Below the pieces are notes generated by a model that was not told where the DNA came from, did no database searches, and worked only from the letters and a program-made list of their open reading frames with translations. Below, one piece after another: positions 1-7,741 of a stretch of DNA of 64,000 nucleotides. Location of the stretch: positions 5,890,001-5,954,000 of the forward strand of contig NC_017093.1 of NCBI RefSeq assembly GCF_000284295.1. Direction: 5' to 3'. Position 1 is the stretch's first letter; each line of letters starts with the position of its first letter. Both the position numbers and the translations under genes were made by a program. Origin of the DNA: Actinoplanes missouriensis 431. GTDB lineage: Bacteria > Actinomycetota > Actinomycetes > Mycobacteriales > Micromonosporaceae.

Positions 1-175
1 CGCCCGCGGCAGCCCTGACGACGAAGCCGAACGGCACCGGGCCGCCGAAGCCGGCGAGCCAGCGCGCGACCGGCGGCAGGATCAGCGCGAGGAGCAGGCC
101 GAGCACCGCCGGGCCGCACAGGATCAGCACCCGGTCGGTCCGGGAGAGGGCGAGGACTGTCGGTTCGCTGGTCAC
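1..175 (-). CDS. N-terminal fragment of a membrane protein (partial)
   Basis: Reading leftwards from a GTG at 175, an open frame runs off the window edge. The 58 visible residues start VTSEPTVLALSRTDRVL and contain one strongly hydrophobic stretch (about residues 16-36) ending in Leu-Pro-Pro, followed by a Gly/Pro-rich segment and another hydrophobic start, as expected for the N-terminus of a multi-pass membrane protein. I do not recognise the family with confidence. The gene is divergent to nothing visible and lies upstream of nothing in this window; the 55 bases to the next gene hold no clear hairpin. The start is chosen as the only plausible one and lacks a strong ribosome binding site. 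Confidence 0.55.
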   Translation of the reverse strand, partial: MTSEPTVLALSRTDRVLILCGPAVLGLLLALILPPVARWLAGFGGPVPFGFVVRAAAG

Positions 176-230
176 GGGAACGACGGTATGCGCGGCGGAA
201 AACGGGGGCCAGACGACTTTGGTATATGAC

Positions 231-1418
231 TTAGGACTCGGGCACGGCCAGAGCGATCGTGAGCGCCAGTACCCACTCCGGGTCCTTCAGCCGCTCGCCG
301 TAGAGCTCGCGCAGCCGGGCCATCCGGTACCGGACCGTCTGCGGGTGCACGAACAGATCCGCCGCCACGTCCTCCCGCCGGCCGTGGTGCAGCAGCCAGC
401 TGCGCAGCGTCTCGACCAGTTTCGCGCCGCTCGCGCCGCGCTCACCGGCCAGCGGCGCGAGCGCCCGGGCCCGCAGGTCGGCGAGCGCGCTCGGATCGGC
501 GGTCACCACCACGCTGGCCAGGTGGTCCTCGGTGTCGACCACACCGCCGCCGCCCGGCCGGCACAGCTCGTGGACCCGGATCACCCGGTCCACCGAGCTC
601 TTCGCCTCCATCCACGGCCGGGCCGGTCCGATCGTCGCGCTGTGCCCGGTCAGCAGCCGGAACAGCAGCGGGCGGGAGGTGCCCTGCGGGTCGGGGACCA
701 GCAGCACGGTCATTCCCGGCAGCTCCGGCACGGCGTCGACGAGGTGCAGCGTCCGCGGATCCAGCAGGTCGATCACCCAGCGCGCCGCGCGTTCCGGCAG
801 GATGATCGCGGTGAGCGTCTGCGGCGGCGTCCACTCGGCCTGCTCGGCCGCGGCCTGCACCACGTGCGGCGGCTCCCCGGCGACAAGCATCTGGGCCAGC
901 TCCTGCAGGTGCCGCAGCCGGATCCGGCCGGAGGCGGCGAGCTCGTCGGCGTGCCCGGCCACGCTCGCCGCGGAGAGCTCGTCGATGTAGGCGAAGACCA
1001 GCTCGGCGAAGTCGGCGATGATGGCGGCCGGCTGCCCGGTGCCGACGCTTATCGCGGCCAGCTCCCGCCAGGACACCCGGGCGCCCACCCGGTACGCCGC
1101 GAGAAGCGCGTCCAGGCTGCGGCCGGAGCGCGCCTCGCCCCGGCCCAGCGCGTACGCCCCGTCGAGCGCCGCCTGCAGCGGGGTGCCCGGATCACCGCCC
1201 GGACGGGACACCAGCTTGAAGAAGGTCCCGAGCGCGGCCTGCACGGCCCGCTCGATCTTGTGCCCCAGCTCGCCGGCGAACGCCTCGGCGTACGCCGGGA
1301 CCTCCATCGTGATGGCCGCGATGGTCTGCACCGCCACCTCGGGCAGCCCGTTCAGCAGCGGGACGACGACCTCTTCGGGAAGGCGGTACGACCGCACGTC
1401 GCGCAGCGGCTCCTTCAC
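231..1418 (-). CDS. PucR/CdaR-type transcriptional regulator
   Basis: A 395-residue DNA-binding protein. The C-terminus (about 335-392) carries the PucR-type helix-turn-helix with the recognisable HPQTVRYRMARLRELYG motif; the N-terminal half is a helical RsbR/CdaR-like sensory region and the centre is a degenerate GGDEF-like fold, the usual order for this family. The start is GTG at 1418 preceded by AGAGGAA. It is divergent from the ferredoxin reductase/desaturase pair with 113 bases between, an arrangement common in actinomycetes, so control of membrane-lipid desaturation is the likely role. The inducing signal is not evident. Family assignment is firm; the target is inference from position. 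Confidence 0.88.
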   Translation of the reverse strand: MKEPLRDVRSYRLPEEVVVPLLNGLPEVAVQTIAAITMEVPAYAEAFAGELGHKIERAVQAALGTFFKLVSRPGGDPGTPLQAALDGAYALGRGEARSGRSLDALLAAYRVGARVSWRELAAISVGTGQPAAIIADFAELVFAYIDELSAASVAGHADELAASGRIRLRHLQELAQMLVAGEPPHVVQAAAEQAEWTPPQTLTAIILPERAARWVIDLLDPRTLHLVDAVPELPGMTVLLVPDPQGTSRPLLFRLLTGHSATIGPARPWMEAKSSVDRVIRVHELCRPGGGGVVDTEDHLASVVVTADPSALADLRARALAPLAGERGASGAKLVETLRSWLLHHGRREDVAADLFVHPQTVRYRMARLRELYGERLKDPEWVLALTIALAVPES

Positions 1419-1531
1419 GCGAGTTCCTCTCGTTTAAAGTCCATCCCTTGTCCCCGCCGAACAATTATGCGGCTCCGGATTCACTTCTCCTGGTCATGCT
1501 TTCGCCCGGTTGAGGTAGCAGGCTTGGTGAC

Positions 1532-2605
1532 GTGCCAGTAACTCAGACATTGCGCAACGGCGCATGGCGTGTCGTCGAGCTGCTCACCACTCCGGTGGTG
1601 CCCGCCGACTATCTCGACGTCATCGCGCCCCTCCGCAATCCCGACGTCCTGCGCGCCCGGATCGAGGCGGTTCGTCCCGAGACGGCGAAATCGGTCACCC
1701 TGGAGCTGCGTCCCGGCCGCAACTGGCAGCCGCACCAGCCCGGACAGTATGTCCGCCTCGGCGTCGACGTCGACGGCGTCCGGCTCTGGCGCGCCTACTC
1801 GGTGAGCAGCGCGGCCGGCCGCCCCGGTGGCACGTTCACGGTCACCGTCAACGCGGTGGCCGACGGCGTCGTCAGCTCCTACCTGCTGAACCACGCCCGG
1901 CGCGGCATGATCCTCACGCTGGATCTGCCGACCGGCGACTTCGTGCTGCCGGCCCGGCGACCGGGCAAGGCGCTGTTCGTGACCGCGGGCAGCGGCATCA
2001 CCCCGGTGATGGGGATGCTGCGGACGGCGGCGCACGAGCTGCCGGACGCGGTGGTGGTGCACTCCGCCCGTACCGAAGAGGACGTGGTCTTCGGGTCTGA
2101 ACTGCGTGACCTGCACCGGCAGGGCAAGATCCGCCTGATCGAGCGGCACACCGGCGCCGACGGGCGACTCAAGCCCGCTGACCTGTCCGAGCTCGTCCCC
2201 GACCTGTTCGAGCGGGAGACCTGGGCCTGCGGGCCGGGCGAGATGCTCGACGCCCTGACCGAGCACTGGGCCGACGCGGGTGCCGAGGACCGCCTGCACG
2301 TCGAGCGGTTCCGGCCGACCGTGCTGGTCGCCGGCGACGGCGGCACGGTCGCCTTCGAGCGGTCCGGGATCTCCACCGAGGCGCCCGCCGGCGTCACGGT
2401 CCTGGACGCCGGCGAGGCGGCCGGCCAGCTCATGCCGTCCGGCTGCCGGATGGGCATCTGCTTCAAGTGCGTGCTGCCGATGCGCGAGGGCATCGTCCGC
2501 GACGTGCGCGACGGCTCGGTCACCACCGTCACCGAGCTTGACGAACCCGTCCTGATCCAGACGTGCATCTCGGCCGCCGCCGGGCCGTGCCGCCTGGACG
2601 CCTGA
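1532..2605 (+). CDS. FAD/2Fe-2S ferredoxin reductase (electron donor to the desaturase)
   Basis: A 357-residue flavoprotein that should pass electrons from NAD(P)H through FAD to a fused plant-type ferredoxin. The FAD-binding RAYSVSS motif is at about 88-94, the nucleotide-binding GSGITPVMGML at about 153-163, and the C-terminal 2Fe-2S domain has Cys305, Cys310, Cys313 and Cys345 in the CxxxxCxxC...C pattern. The start is a GTG; an upstream GTG at 1526 meets a stop at once. The gene precedes the acyl desaturase by 43 bases on the same strand and matches the reductase/desaturase pairs of mycobacteria and streptomycetes (Rv3230c-DesA3 type). Function as the desaturase's reductase is a family-level inference, but well supported by the neighbour. 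Confidence 0.9.
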   Translation: MPVTQTLRNGAWRVVELLTTPVVPADYLDVIAPLRNPDVLRARIEAVRPETAKSVTLELRPGRNWQPHQPGQYVRLGVDVDGVRLWRAYSVSSAAGRPGGTFTVTVNAVADGVVSSYLLNHARRGMILTLDLPTGDFVLPARRPGKALFVTAGSGITPVMGMLRTAAHELPDAVVVHSARTEEDVVFGSELRDLHRQGKIRLIERHTGADGRLKPADLSELVPDLFERETWACGPGEMLDALTEHWADAGAEDRLHVERFRPTVLVAGDGGTVAFERSGISTEAPAGVTVLDAGEAAGQLMPSGCRMGICFKCVLPMREGIVRDVRDGSVTTVTELDEPVLIQTCISAAAGPCRLDA

Positions 2606-2648
2606 TCGACCTCCCCCCGGAAAGACCAGAGAAAGACTGAGGAACACC

Positions 2649-3833
2649 GTGACCACTCTGCAGCGCAAGGATGTCAACCCGATCGCCCACCTCACTCCGG
2701 AGGACATCGAGGCGATCGGCCGTGAGCTGGACGCGATCCGCGACGAGTTCATCGCCAAGCGCGGCGAGAAGGACGCCACGTACATCCGCAACATGATCAA
2801 GGTGCAGCGCCGCCTGGAGGTGGGCAGCCGCGCCGTGCTGCTCTTCTCGCTCTTCCCGCCGGCCTGGATCATCGGCACCCTCGGCCTCTCCATCTCCAAG
2901 ATCCTGGAGAACATGGAGATCGGCCACAACATCCTGCACGGCCAGTACGACTTCATGCGCGACCCGAAGATCCACTCGACCACCTGGGAGTGGGACTCGG
3001 CCTCCCCCGCCGAGCAGTGGAAGCACTCGCACAACGAGCTGCACCACAAGTACACCAACGTGATCGGCCGCGACAACGACCTCGGCTACGGCATCATGCG
3101 CGTCGACGAGCAGCAGAAGTGGGTGCCCGCGCACCTGGGCCAGCCGCTCTACAACTTCATCAACGCGATCTTCTTCGAGTACGGCATCGCCGCGTACGAC
3201 CTGGAGCTCGGCCGCAACCTGAAGACCAAGAAGCGGCGCAGCAACCCGGCCTTCCGGGCCGCTCTCCGCCAGGTCGGCCGCAAGATCCGCAAGCAGGCGG
3301 CGAAGGACTACCTGGTCCACCCGCTGCTCTCGGTGCCGGTCGGCCTCGCCTTCGGCAACCCGCTCGGCGCGTTCCTCGGGACCCTGAGCGCGAACGCGGT
3401 GGCCAGCGTGGTCCGCAACCTGTGGAGCCACTCGGTCATCATGTGCGGCCACTTCCCGAAGGGCGTCGAGACCTTCGAGCGCACCTCGATCACCGGCGAG
3501 ACCCGCGGCGAGTGGTACCTGCGTCAGATGCTCGGCTCGGCCAACATCTCCGGCAGCAAGCTGATGCACATCATGACCGGCAACCTGTCGCACCAGATCG
3601 AGCACCACCTCTTCCCCGACCTGCCGGCCAGCCGGTACGCGGAGATCGCCCCGCGGGTGCGGGAGCTCTTCGAGAAGTACGACCTGAACTACGTCTCCGG
3701 CCCGCTGGTCGTGCAGGTCGCGTCGGCGTGGTCCAAGGTCTTCCGGCTGGCGCTGCCGAACCGCAAGCCGGCCAACGACATCGACCACAGCATCCCGCCG
3801 CGCCCGGCCCCGGCGGAGACCGTCGCCGCCTGA
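2649..3833 (+). CDS. Acyl-CoA/acyl-lipid fatty acid desaturase
   Basis: A 394-residue membrane di-iron desaturase. All three histidine boxes are intact: HNILH at 93-97, HNELHH at 128-133 and HQIEHH at 315-320. Hydrophobic segments occur around 60-85 and 225-255. The start is GTG at 2649 with GAGGAA eight bases upstream. It follows the ferredoxin reductase directly and should use it as electron source to introduce a double bond (probably delta-9) into membrane acyl chains, adjusting fluidity. Positional specificity cannot be read from sequence alone. A strong hairpin closes the transcription unit right after the stop codon. Confidence 0.92.
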   Translation: MTTLQRKDVNPIAHLTPEDIEAIGRELDAIRDEFIAKRGEKDATYIRNMIKVQRRLEVGSRAVLLFSLFPPAWIIGTLGLSISKILENMEIGHNILHGQYDFMRDPKIHSTTWEWDSASPAEQWKHSHNELHHKYTNVIGRDNDLGYGIMRVDEQQKWVPAHLGQPLYNFINAIFFEYGIAAYDLELGRNLKTKKRRSNPAFRAALRQVGRKIRKQAAKDYLVHPLLSVPVGLAFGNPLGAFLGTLSANAVASVVRNLWSHSVIMCGHFPKGVETFERTSITGETRGEWYLRQMLGSANISGSKLMHIMTGNLSHQIEHHLFPDLPASRYAEIAPRVRELFEKYDLNYVSGPLVVQVASAWSKVFRLALPNRKPANDIDHSIPPRPAPAETVAA

Positions 3834-3844
3834 TCCGTCCCGAC

Positions 3845-3876
3845 GATGCCGCCCGCCGTCACCGGCGGGCGGCATC
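3845..3876. terminator. Bidirectional hairpin terminator
   Basis: A perfect 14-base-pair stem (3845-3858 with 3863-3876) and a four-base loop TCAC lie exactly between the convergent desaturase and GH4 stop codons. There is no clear T-run on either side, which is normal for terminators in high-GC actinomycetes. Confidence 0.85.
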
Positions 3877-3879
3877 ACC

Positions 3880-5205
3880 TCATCTGAGGTAACTCAGCTC
3901 GGCGAACTCCGCACGGTAACCGTCGATCAGCCGCTCGGCGATCGGCGCGGAGTCCACCAGCGGATGCGCCGCCATCGCCCGCATCGCCGCCGCCCGCGAC
4001 CCGGACGCGGCCGCTTCCAGAACCCCCCGCTCGGCCGCCTTCACCGACCGCACCAGGCTCACCCCGTGCTCCGGCAAGGGCAGGATCTCATCGGGTACGG
4101 CCCCGCGCGCGTCCACCGTGCACGGCACCTCGACCACCGCGTCGTCGTCGAGCACGGTGAGCGTGCCGCGGTTGCGCACGTTGAGGATCAGCCGGGCCGG
4201 CTCGTCGCGGGCCAGGGCGCGCATCACCGCCAGGGCGACCCCCTCGTAACCGGCCGGCCGGGACTCGTCGTGCTCCCGCTCCCCCGCCCCGGCCAGCTCC
4301 CGGTTCTCCGCCATGTAGGTGGCCTCGCGCTCCCGCCACGCCCCGAGCCAGGCGTCCAGCGGGTCGGCGGCCGAGGCCAGCGACGTGTAGCACCGGTGCT
4401 GCTGCTCCAGCAGGAACTCGCCCCGGGTCCGCGGCGCGCCCCGGACCGCGGCCAGGGTGCCCGCCGGGTCGTAGTAGTAGTGCAGGTATTCGTTCGGGAT
4501 CGCGCCGAGCTGCCGCAGCCGGTCCGCCCCGAACAGCCGGCCCTCCTCGATGGACTCCAGCCGCTGCGGATCGGCCAGCAGGCCCGGCAGCAGATCGCCG
4601 GCGCCGTAGAGCCAGCCCAGGTGGTTCAGCCCGGCATAGTGGACGCGGGTGGTCGCCGGGTCGGCGCCGAGCACTCGCAGCACCCGGTCGGCCAGCCCGG
4701 ACGGGGAGTCGCAGATGCCGATCACCCGCTCGCCGAGCTCGGCGGTCATCGCCTCGGTGACCAGGCCCGCCGGGTTGGTGAAGTTGATCGTCCAGGCGTC
4801 CGGGGCGAGCCGGGCGATCCGGGCCGCGATGTGGTGCGCCACCGGGACGGTACGCAGGCCGTACGAGATGCCGCCGGCGCCGACCGTCTCCTGGCCGAGC
4901 ACCCCGAGCTCGAGCGCCACCCGCTCGTCGCGCACCCGGCCGCGCAGGCCGCCGACCCGGATGGCGCAGAACACGAACGCCGCCCCGGTCACCGCCTCGT
5001 CCAGGTCGGTGGTGGTGACCAGCGCCGGGGCGTCCGGCACGTCTCGGGCCAGCGCGGACAGCACCCGGCCGATCCCGTCGAGCCGGCCGGCGTCGACGTC
5101 GTGCAGCGCCACCTCGGTGATGCCGGTGCGCCGGTGGTCGGCGAGCAGGGCACGGTAGACCAGTGGCACGCGGAAACCGCCGCCACCGAGGATCGTCAGT
5201 CGCAT
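3880..5205 (-). CDS. Glycoside hydrolase family 4 (6-phospho-beta-glucosidase type)
   Basis: A 441-residue NAD- and metal-dependent glycosidase. The N-terminus LTILGGGGFRVP is the Rossmann nucleotide site; NFTNPAGLVTEA (141-152), Cys165 in CDSPSG and His195 in GLNHLGW are the GH4 cofactor and metal-binding positions; LGQETVGAGG is also a family motif. The frame stays open 65 codons further upstream, but that extension is Arg/Pro-rich and overlaps the kinase gene; the ATG at 5205 begins the true fold. It lies 23 bases downstream of a PfkB sugar kinase on the same strand, so the two probably act in one sugar-phosphate or heteroside pathway. Exact substrate is unknown; no PTS or transporter is adjacent. 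Confidence 0.88.
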   Translation of the reverse strand: MRLTILGGGGFRVPLVYRALLADHRRTGITEVALHDVDAGRLDGIGRVLSALARDVPDAPALVTTTDLDEAVTGAAFVFCAIRVGGLRGRVRDERVALELGVLGQETVGAGGISYGLRTVPVAHHIAARIARLAPDAWTINFTNPAGLVTEAMTAELGERVIGICDSPSGLADRVLRVLGADPATTRVHYAGLNHLGWLYGAGDLLPGLLADPQRLESIEEGRLFGADRLRQLGAIPNEYLHYYYDPAGTLAAVRGAPRTRGEFLLEQQHRCYTSLASAADPLDAWLGAWREREATYMAENRELAGAGEREHDESRPAGYEGVALAVMRALARDEPARLILNVRNRGTLTVLDDDAVVEVPCTVDARGAVPDEILPLPEHGVSLVRSVKAAERGVLEAAASGSRAAAMRAMAAHPLVDSAPIAERLIDGYRAEFAELSYLR

Positions 5206-5228
5206 GCGGGTCCCATCACGAGCGCATT

Positions 5229-6293
5229 TCAGTGGTCGGCCCGGGCGTCGGAGAGCCGGGCGATGGTGGCGGTGGCCCGGTGCACGGCGGTGCGCCGGCC
5301 GGGCGGGATCACGTCGTCGAGGAATCCGTACCTCCGGGCCAGCGCGGACTCGGGCGCGTCGTCGTGCCGGCGGGCGCCGGCGCGGCGCACGGCCTGCCAC
5401 CAGTCGGCGATGTCACCCCAGCCGGGCGCTGAGAGCGATCCGCCGAAGTGCTGCACGGAGAGCGCGGCGACCAGGTTGGCGAAGGCGAGCCGGTCGGCGA
5501 GCGGCCAGCCGCTCAGGGTGCCGGTGATGAACCCGGCGGTGAACACGTCGCCGGCGCCGGTCGGGTCGAGCGCCTCCACCGGAACGGCCGGCACCGCGGC
5601 CACCTCGCCGGTGCCCGCGTCCACCGCGAGCGCGCCGTCGCCACCGCAGGTGACCACCACGACGGGGGCGAGGCCGGAGAGTTTGTCGAGCGCCTGCCGG
5701 GGCTCGTCGGTTCGGGTGTACCGCATCGCCTCCACCGCGTTCGGCAGGAAGGCGTGGCAGTCGGTCAGCGCCGCCAGCACGTCCCGCGACCAGGCCTCGG
5801 TCTCGTCCCATCCGACGTCCGCGAAGACCAGCGTGCCCCCGGCCTTGGCCCGGTGCACCCAGTCCGTCCCGGAGCCGGCCAGGCTGACCGCCGCGCTGCG
5901 CGCCGGGGGCAGGCCGTTGACCAGGCCGTCGGCGTCGGTCGGCAGCGGGTGCCCATGCGTGATCATGCTGCGGTCCCGGTCGTACGCCAAGGAGACCGTC
6001 ACCGGCGAATGCCAGTCGTCCACCCGCAGCGAGGCGGAGAGGTCGATGCCCTCCTGCCGGCTGAGCACCTGGTGGCAGAACTCCCCGTAGGCGTCGGTGC
6101 TGAGGGCGGTGCCCAGCCCGGTGTGCAGGCCGAGCCGGCTCGCCGCGACCGCGAGGTTGGCCACCCCGCCGGGGCACGAGCCCATCCCGGGCGCCCACAC
6201 CTCGGTGCCGGGGCCGGGCAGCTCACGCAGGCCGGTGAAGATGACGTCGAGGTACACCACCCCCGGCACGAACAGATCGAGCTGCTCAGGCAT
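5229..6293 (-). CDS. PfkB-family carbohydrate kinase
   Basis: A 354-residue ribokinase-fold sugar kinase. The N-terminal glycine-rich substrate site (GSCPGGVANLAVAASRLG, about 38-55) and the C-terminal DPTGAGDVFTAGF signature at 243-255, with catalytic Asp249, are both intact. The gene precedes the GH4 glycosidase by 23 bases and is very likely cotranscribed with it; a plausible job is phosphorylating the sugar released by, or fed into, the GH4 enzyme. The C-terminal 45 residues past the fold are Arg-rich and not typical. The substrate cannot be assigned from sequence. Confidence 0.87.
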   Translation of the reverse strand: MPEQLDLFVPGVVYLDVIFTGLRELPGPGTEVWAPGMGSCPGGVANLAVAASRLGLHTGLGTALSTDAYGEFCHQVLSRQEGIDLSASLRVDDWHSPVTVSLAYDRDRSMITHGHPLPTDADGLVNGLPPARSAAVSLAGSGTDWVHRAKAGGTLVFADVGWDETEAWSRDVLAALTDCHAFLPNAVEAMRYTRTDEPRQALDKLSGLAPVVVVTCGGDGALAVDAGTGEVAAVPAVPVEALDPTGAGDVFTAGFITGTLSGWPLADRLAFANLVAALSVQHFGGSLSAPGWGDIADWWQAVRRAGARRHDDAPESALARRYGFLDDVIPPGRRTAVHRATATIARLSDARADH

Positions 6294-6333
6294 CGTCCGA
6301 TCTTACCTCCGTGCCGATAGGCCGGATATCCAT

Positions 6334-6381
6334 TGATCAGCGTGCCGGGTGATCAGCGTGCCGGGTGATCAGCGTGGCGGG
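6334..6381. repeat. Three tandem 16-bp copies spanning a stop codon
   Basis: Three head-to-tail copies of TGATCAGCGTGCCGGG (6334-6349, 6350-6365, 6366-6381; the last has one G for C). On the minus strand the rightmost copy holds the stop codon of the Phd-like gene, and each further copy repeats that TGA. With a 16-base period the three TGAs (6371-6369, 6355-6353, 6339-6337) fall in three different frames. Confidence 0.9.
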
Positions 6382-6836
6382 CGCAGGTCGGCGTGGGCGG
6401 CCCGCAACGCGTCCACCACCCGATCGGTACCCGCGGGGCGGGCCGTGTCGAGCGCCGCCCACGCCTCGTCGAGAGCCCTGGTCAGCTCGCGGATCCGGCC
6501 GGCGTGCTGGCGGCGCACGTCCTCCCGCACCTTCTCCACGCGGCGCAGCCAGCCGTCGTTGCCGGGCGGCGCGTGCACCGGCGCGACCGGCCGGGCCGCA
6601 GCGGGCGGCCGGGCCGGGGCGGAAGGAGGAGGGGCAGGCGGCGGAGGCGGGGGCGGAGGGCTGAACTCCGGCAGGTCGGTGACCGGCACGATCGCGGCGA
6701 TCGGCCGGCCGTTGTCGACCACGACGGTGACCTGACCGGTCAGGCCGGTCACCCGCACGAGTTGCTGGAACCGCAGGCGCGCCTCGGCGATGGTGAGCTC
6801 GATGCGGCGGCGGATCGGTGTCGCTGGTTCTCCCAT
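6369..6836 (-). CDS. Phd/YefM-like antitoxin-fold domain fused to a helical tail
   Basis: A 155-residue protein of unknown role. Residues 12-54 resemble a Phd/YefM antitoxin fold: a helix with AEARLRFQQLVRV followed by the strand-turn-strand VTVVVDNGRPIAAIVPV. A run of prolines at about 60-80 links this to a charged, probably coiled-coil C-terminus (95-150). No toxin-like gene (RelE, Doc, PIN) is next to it; the neighbours are a GAF protein and a chemoreceptor. It might be a DNA-binding protein that has kept the antitoxin fold, or a scaffold. The Phd resemblance is by eye only. The 3' end is tandemly duplicated (see the repeat at 6334). Confidence 0.6.
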   Translation of the reverse strand: MGEPATPIRRRIELTIAEARLRFQQLVRVTGLTGQVTVVVDNGRPIAAIVPVTDLPEFSPPPPPPPPAPPPSAPARPPAAARPVAPVHAPPGNDGWLRRVEKVREDVRRQHAGRIRELTRALDEAWAALDTARPAGTDRVVDALRAAHADLRPPR

Positions 6837-6879
6837 GTCGCGATGATGCCGCGCACCTACGACATTTTTCGCCGTCCCG

Positions 6880-7386
6880 TCACACCCGGTAGGCCCGCAT
6901 CAGCTTCATGATCTTCTCCGCGCCGTCGGTGAGCACGGCCAGGTCCACGTCCGTGAAGATCCGGCGACGGGTGTCGATCACGCAGTGCGCGCCGATCACC
7001 TGGCCGGCCTCGCCGGTCAGCGGCACCCCGAGGTAACTGCGCAGTCCGGTCATCGTGAGAAACGGGTTGCCGGCGTGCTTCGGGTCCTTGCGGCCGTCGA
7101 TGACGCAGTACGGCTCGCCGGCGAGCACGGTGTGGGTGCACATCGCCCACTCCGCCGGCGTGCCCTGCGCCTCCTGCACCCAGCCGGAGACGCCGTGCCC
7201 GCCGATGATCATCTGGGAGGTGTCCAGGACCACCGAGACCAGCGACACCGGCGCCTCCAGCAGCGTGGCGCTGCGCTTGGCCACCTCGTCGAGGCTGGTC
7301 CGCAGGTCGGCATTGAGCAGGTCGAATCCGGCGATCTCGAGCATCCGCTCCGGGGTGCCCAGCCGGTCGAACAGGTCGGTGTTCAC
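6880..7386 (-). CDS. GAF-domain sensory protein
   Basis: A 168-residue soluble protein consisting of one GAF domain: a helix (SLDEVAKRSATLLEAPVSLVSVV, about 31-53) leads into strands, a CTHTVLAGEPYCVIDG segment with Cys123 and Cys133, and the closing YLGVPLTGEAGQVIGAHCV strand pair. There is no output domain, so it must act on a partner. It starts with GTG at 7386, one base after the stop of the upstream 86-residue gene, whose last codons supply the AGGAG site: translation is coupled. Together with the chemoreceptor further upstream it may form a sensory unit. Ligand unknown. Confidence 0.8.
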   Translation of the reverse strand: MNTDLFDRLGTPERMLEIAGFDLLNADLRTSLDEVAKRSATLLEAPVSLVSVVLDTSQMIIGGHGVSGWVQEAQGTPAEWAMCTHTVLAGEPYCVIDGRKDPKHAGNPFLTMTGLRSYLGVPLTGEAGQVIGAHCVIDTRRRIFTDVDLAVLTDGAEKIMKLMRAYRV

Positions 7387-7387
7387 G

Positions 7388-7648
7388 TCAGCTCCTGACA
7401 GTGGTGTGTGCGGCGGCGAGCTGGGTGTGTGAGGTGACCCGGATCTGCAGGGCGAGCCCGCAGAGCCGGGTGATCGGGTCGGCGCCGGCCATCACGGGCA
7501 GCAGCCGTTCCAGGGTTGGATCGGACCCGGCGGTCCGGACCAGCTGGTCCCAGACCCGGGGCCCGTCACCGCCGTGCACGCGCAGCACGGCGGCCCGCGC
7601 GTCCTCCACGGTGGGACGCGACAGCCCGTAGGGCGAAGGCTCTGTCAT
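7388..7648 (-). CDS. Small protein of unknown function, coupled to the GAF gene
   Basis: An 86-residue protein I do not recognise. It is mostly helical, without membrane segments or cysteine clusters (one Cys near position 63). The start ATG at 7648 has AGGAG eight bases upstream. Its stop codon is one base from the start of the GAF gene, so the two are made together, and it lies 93 bases downstream of a chemoreceptor gene on the same strand. Length and context suggest a regulatory or adaptor protein for the GAF partner, but nothing in the sequence proves that. Confidence 0.65.
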   Translation of the reverse strand: MTEPSPYGLSRPTVEDARAAVLRVHGGDGPRVWDQLVRTAGSDPTLERLLPVMAGADPITRLCGLALQIRVTSHTQLAAAHTTVRS

Positions 7649-7741
7649 CCACGGCTCCTGCTTGATGGGGAGATGTTTCGTCCGGCGAAGTAATTGATCG
7701 GCGGCAGGAACGCGGAATTCAATGGAATCGGGGCCAGGTAA

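Noticed and set aside
5206-5400. N-terminal extension of the GH4 glycosidase
   Set aside because: The added 65 residues are Arg/Pro/Ala-rich, overlap the kinase gene, and precede the normal start of the Rossmann fold.
6369-6836. Complete toxin-antitoxin module
   Set aside because: Only the antitoxin-like part is present; neither neighbour resembles a toxin.
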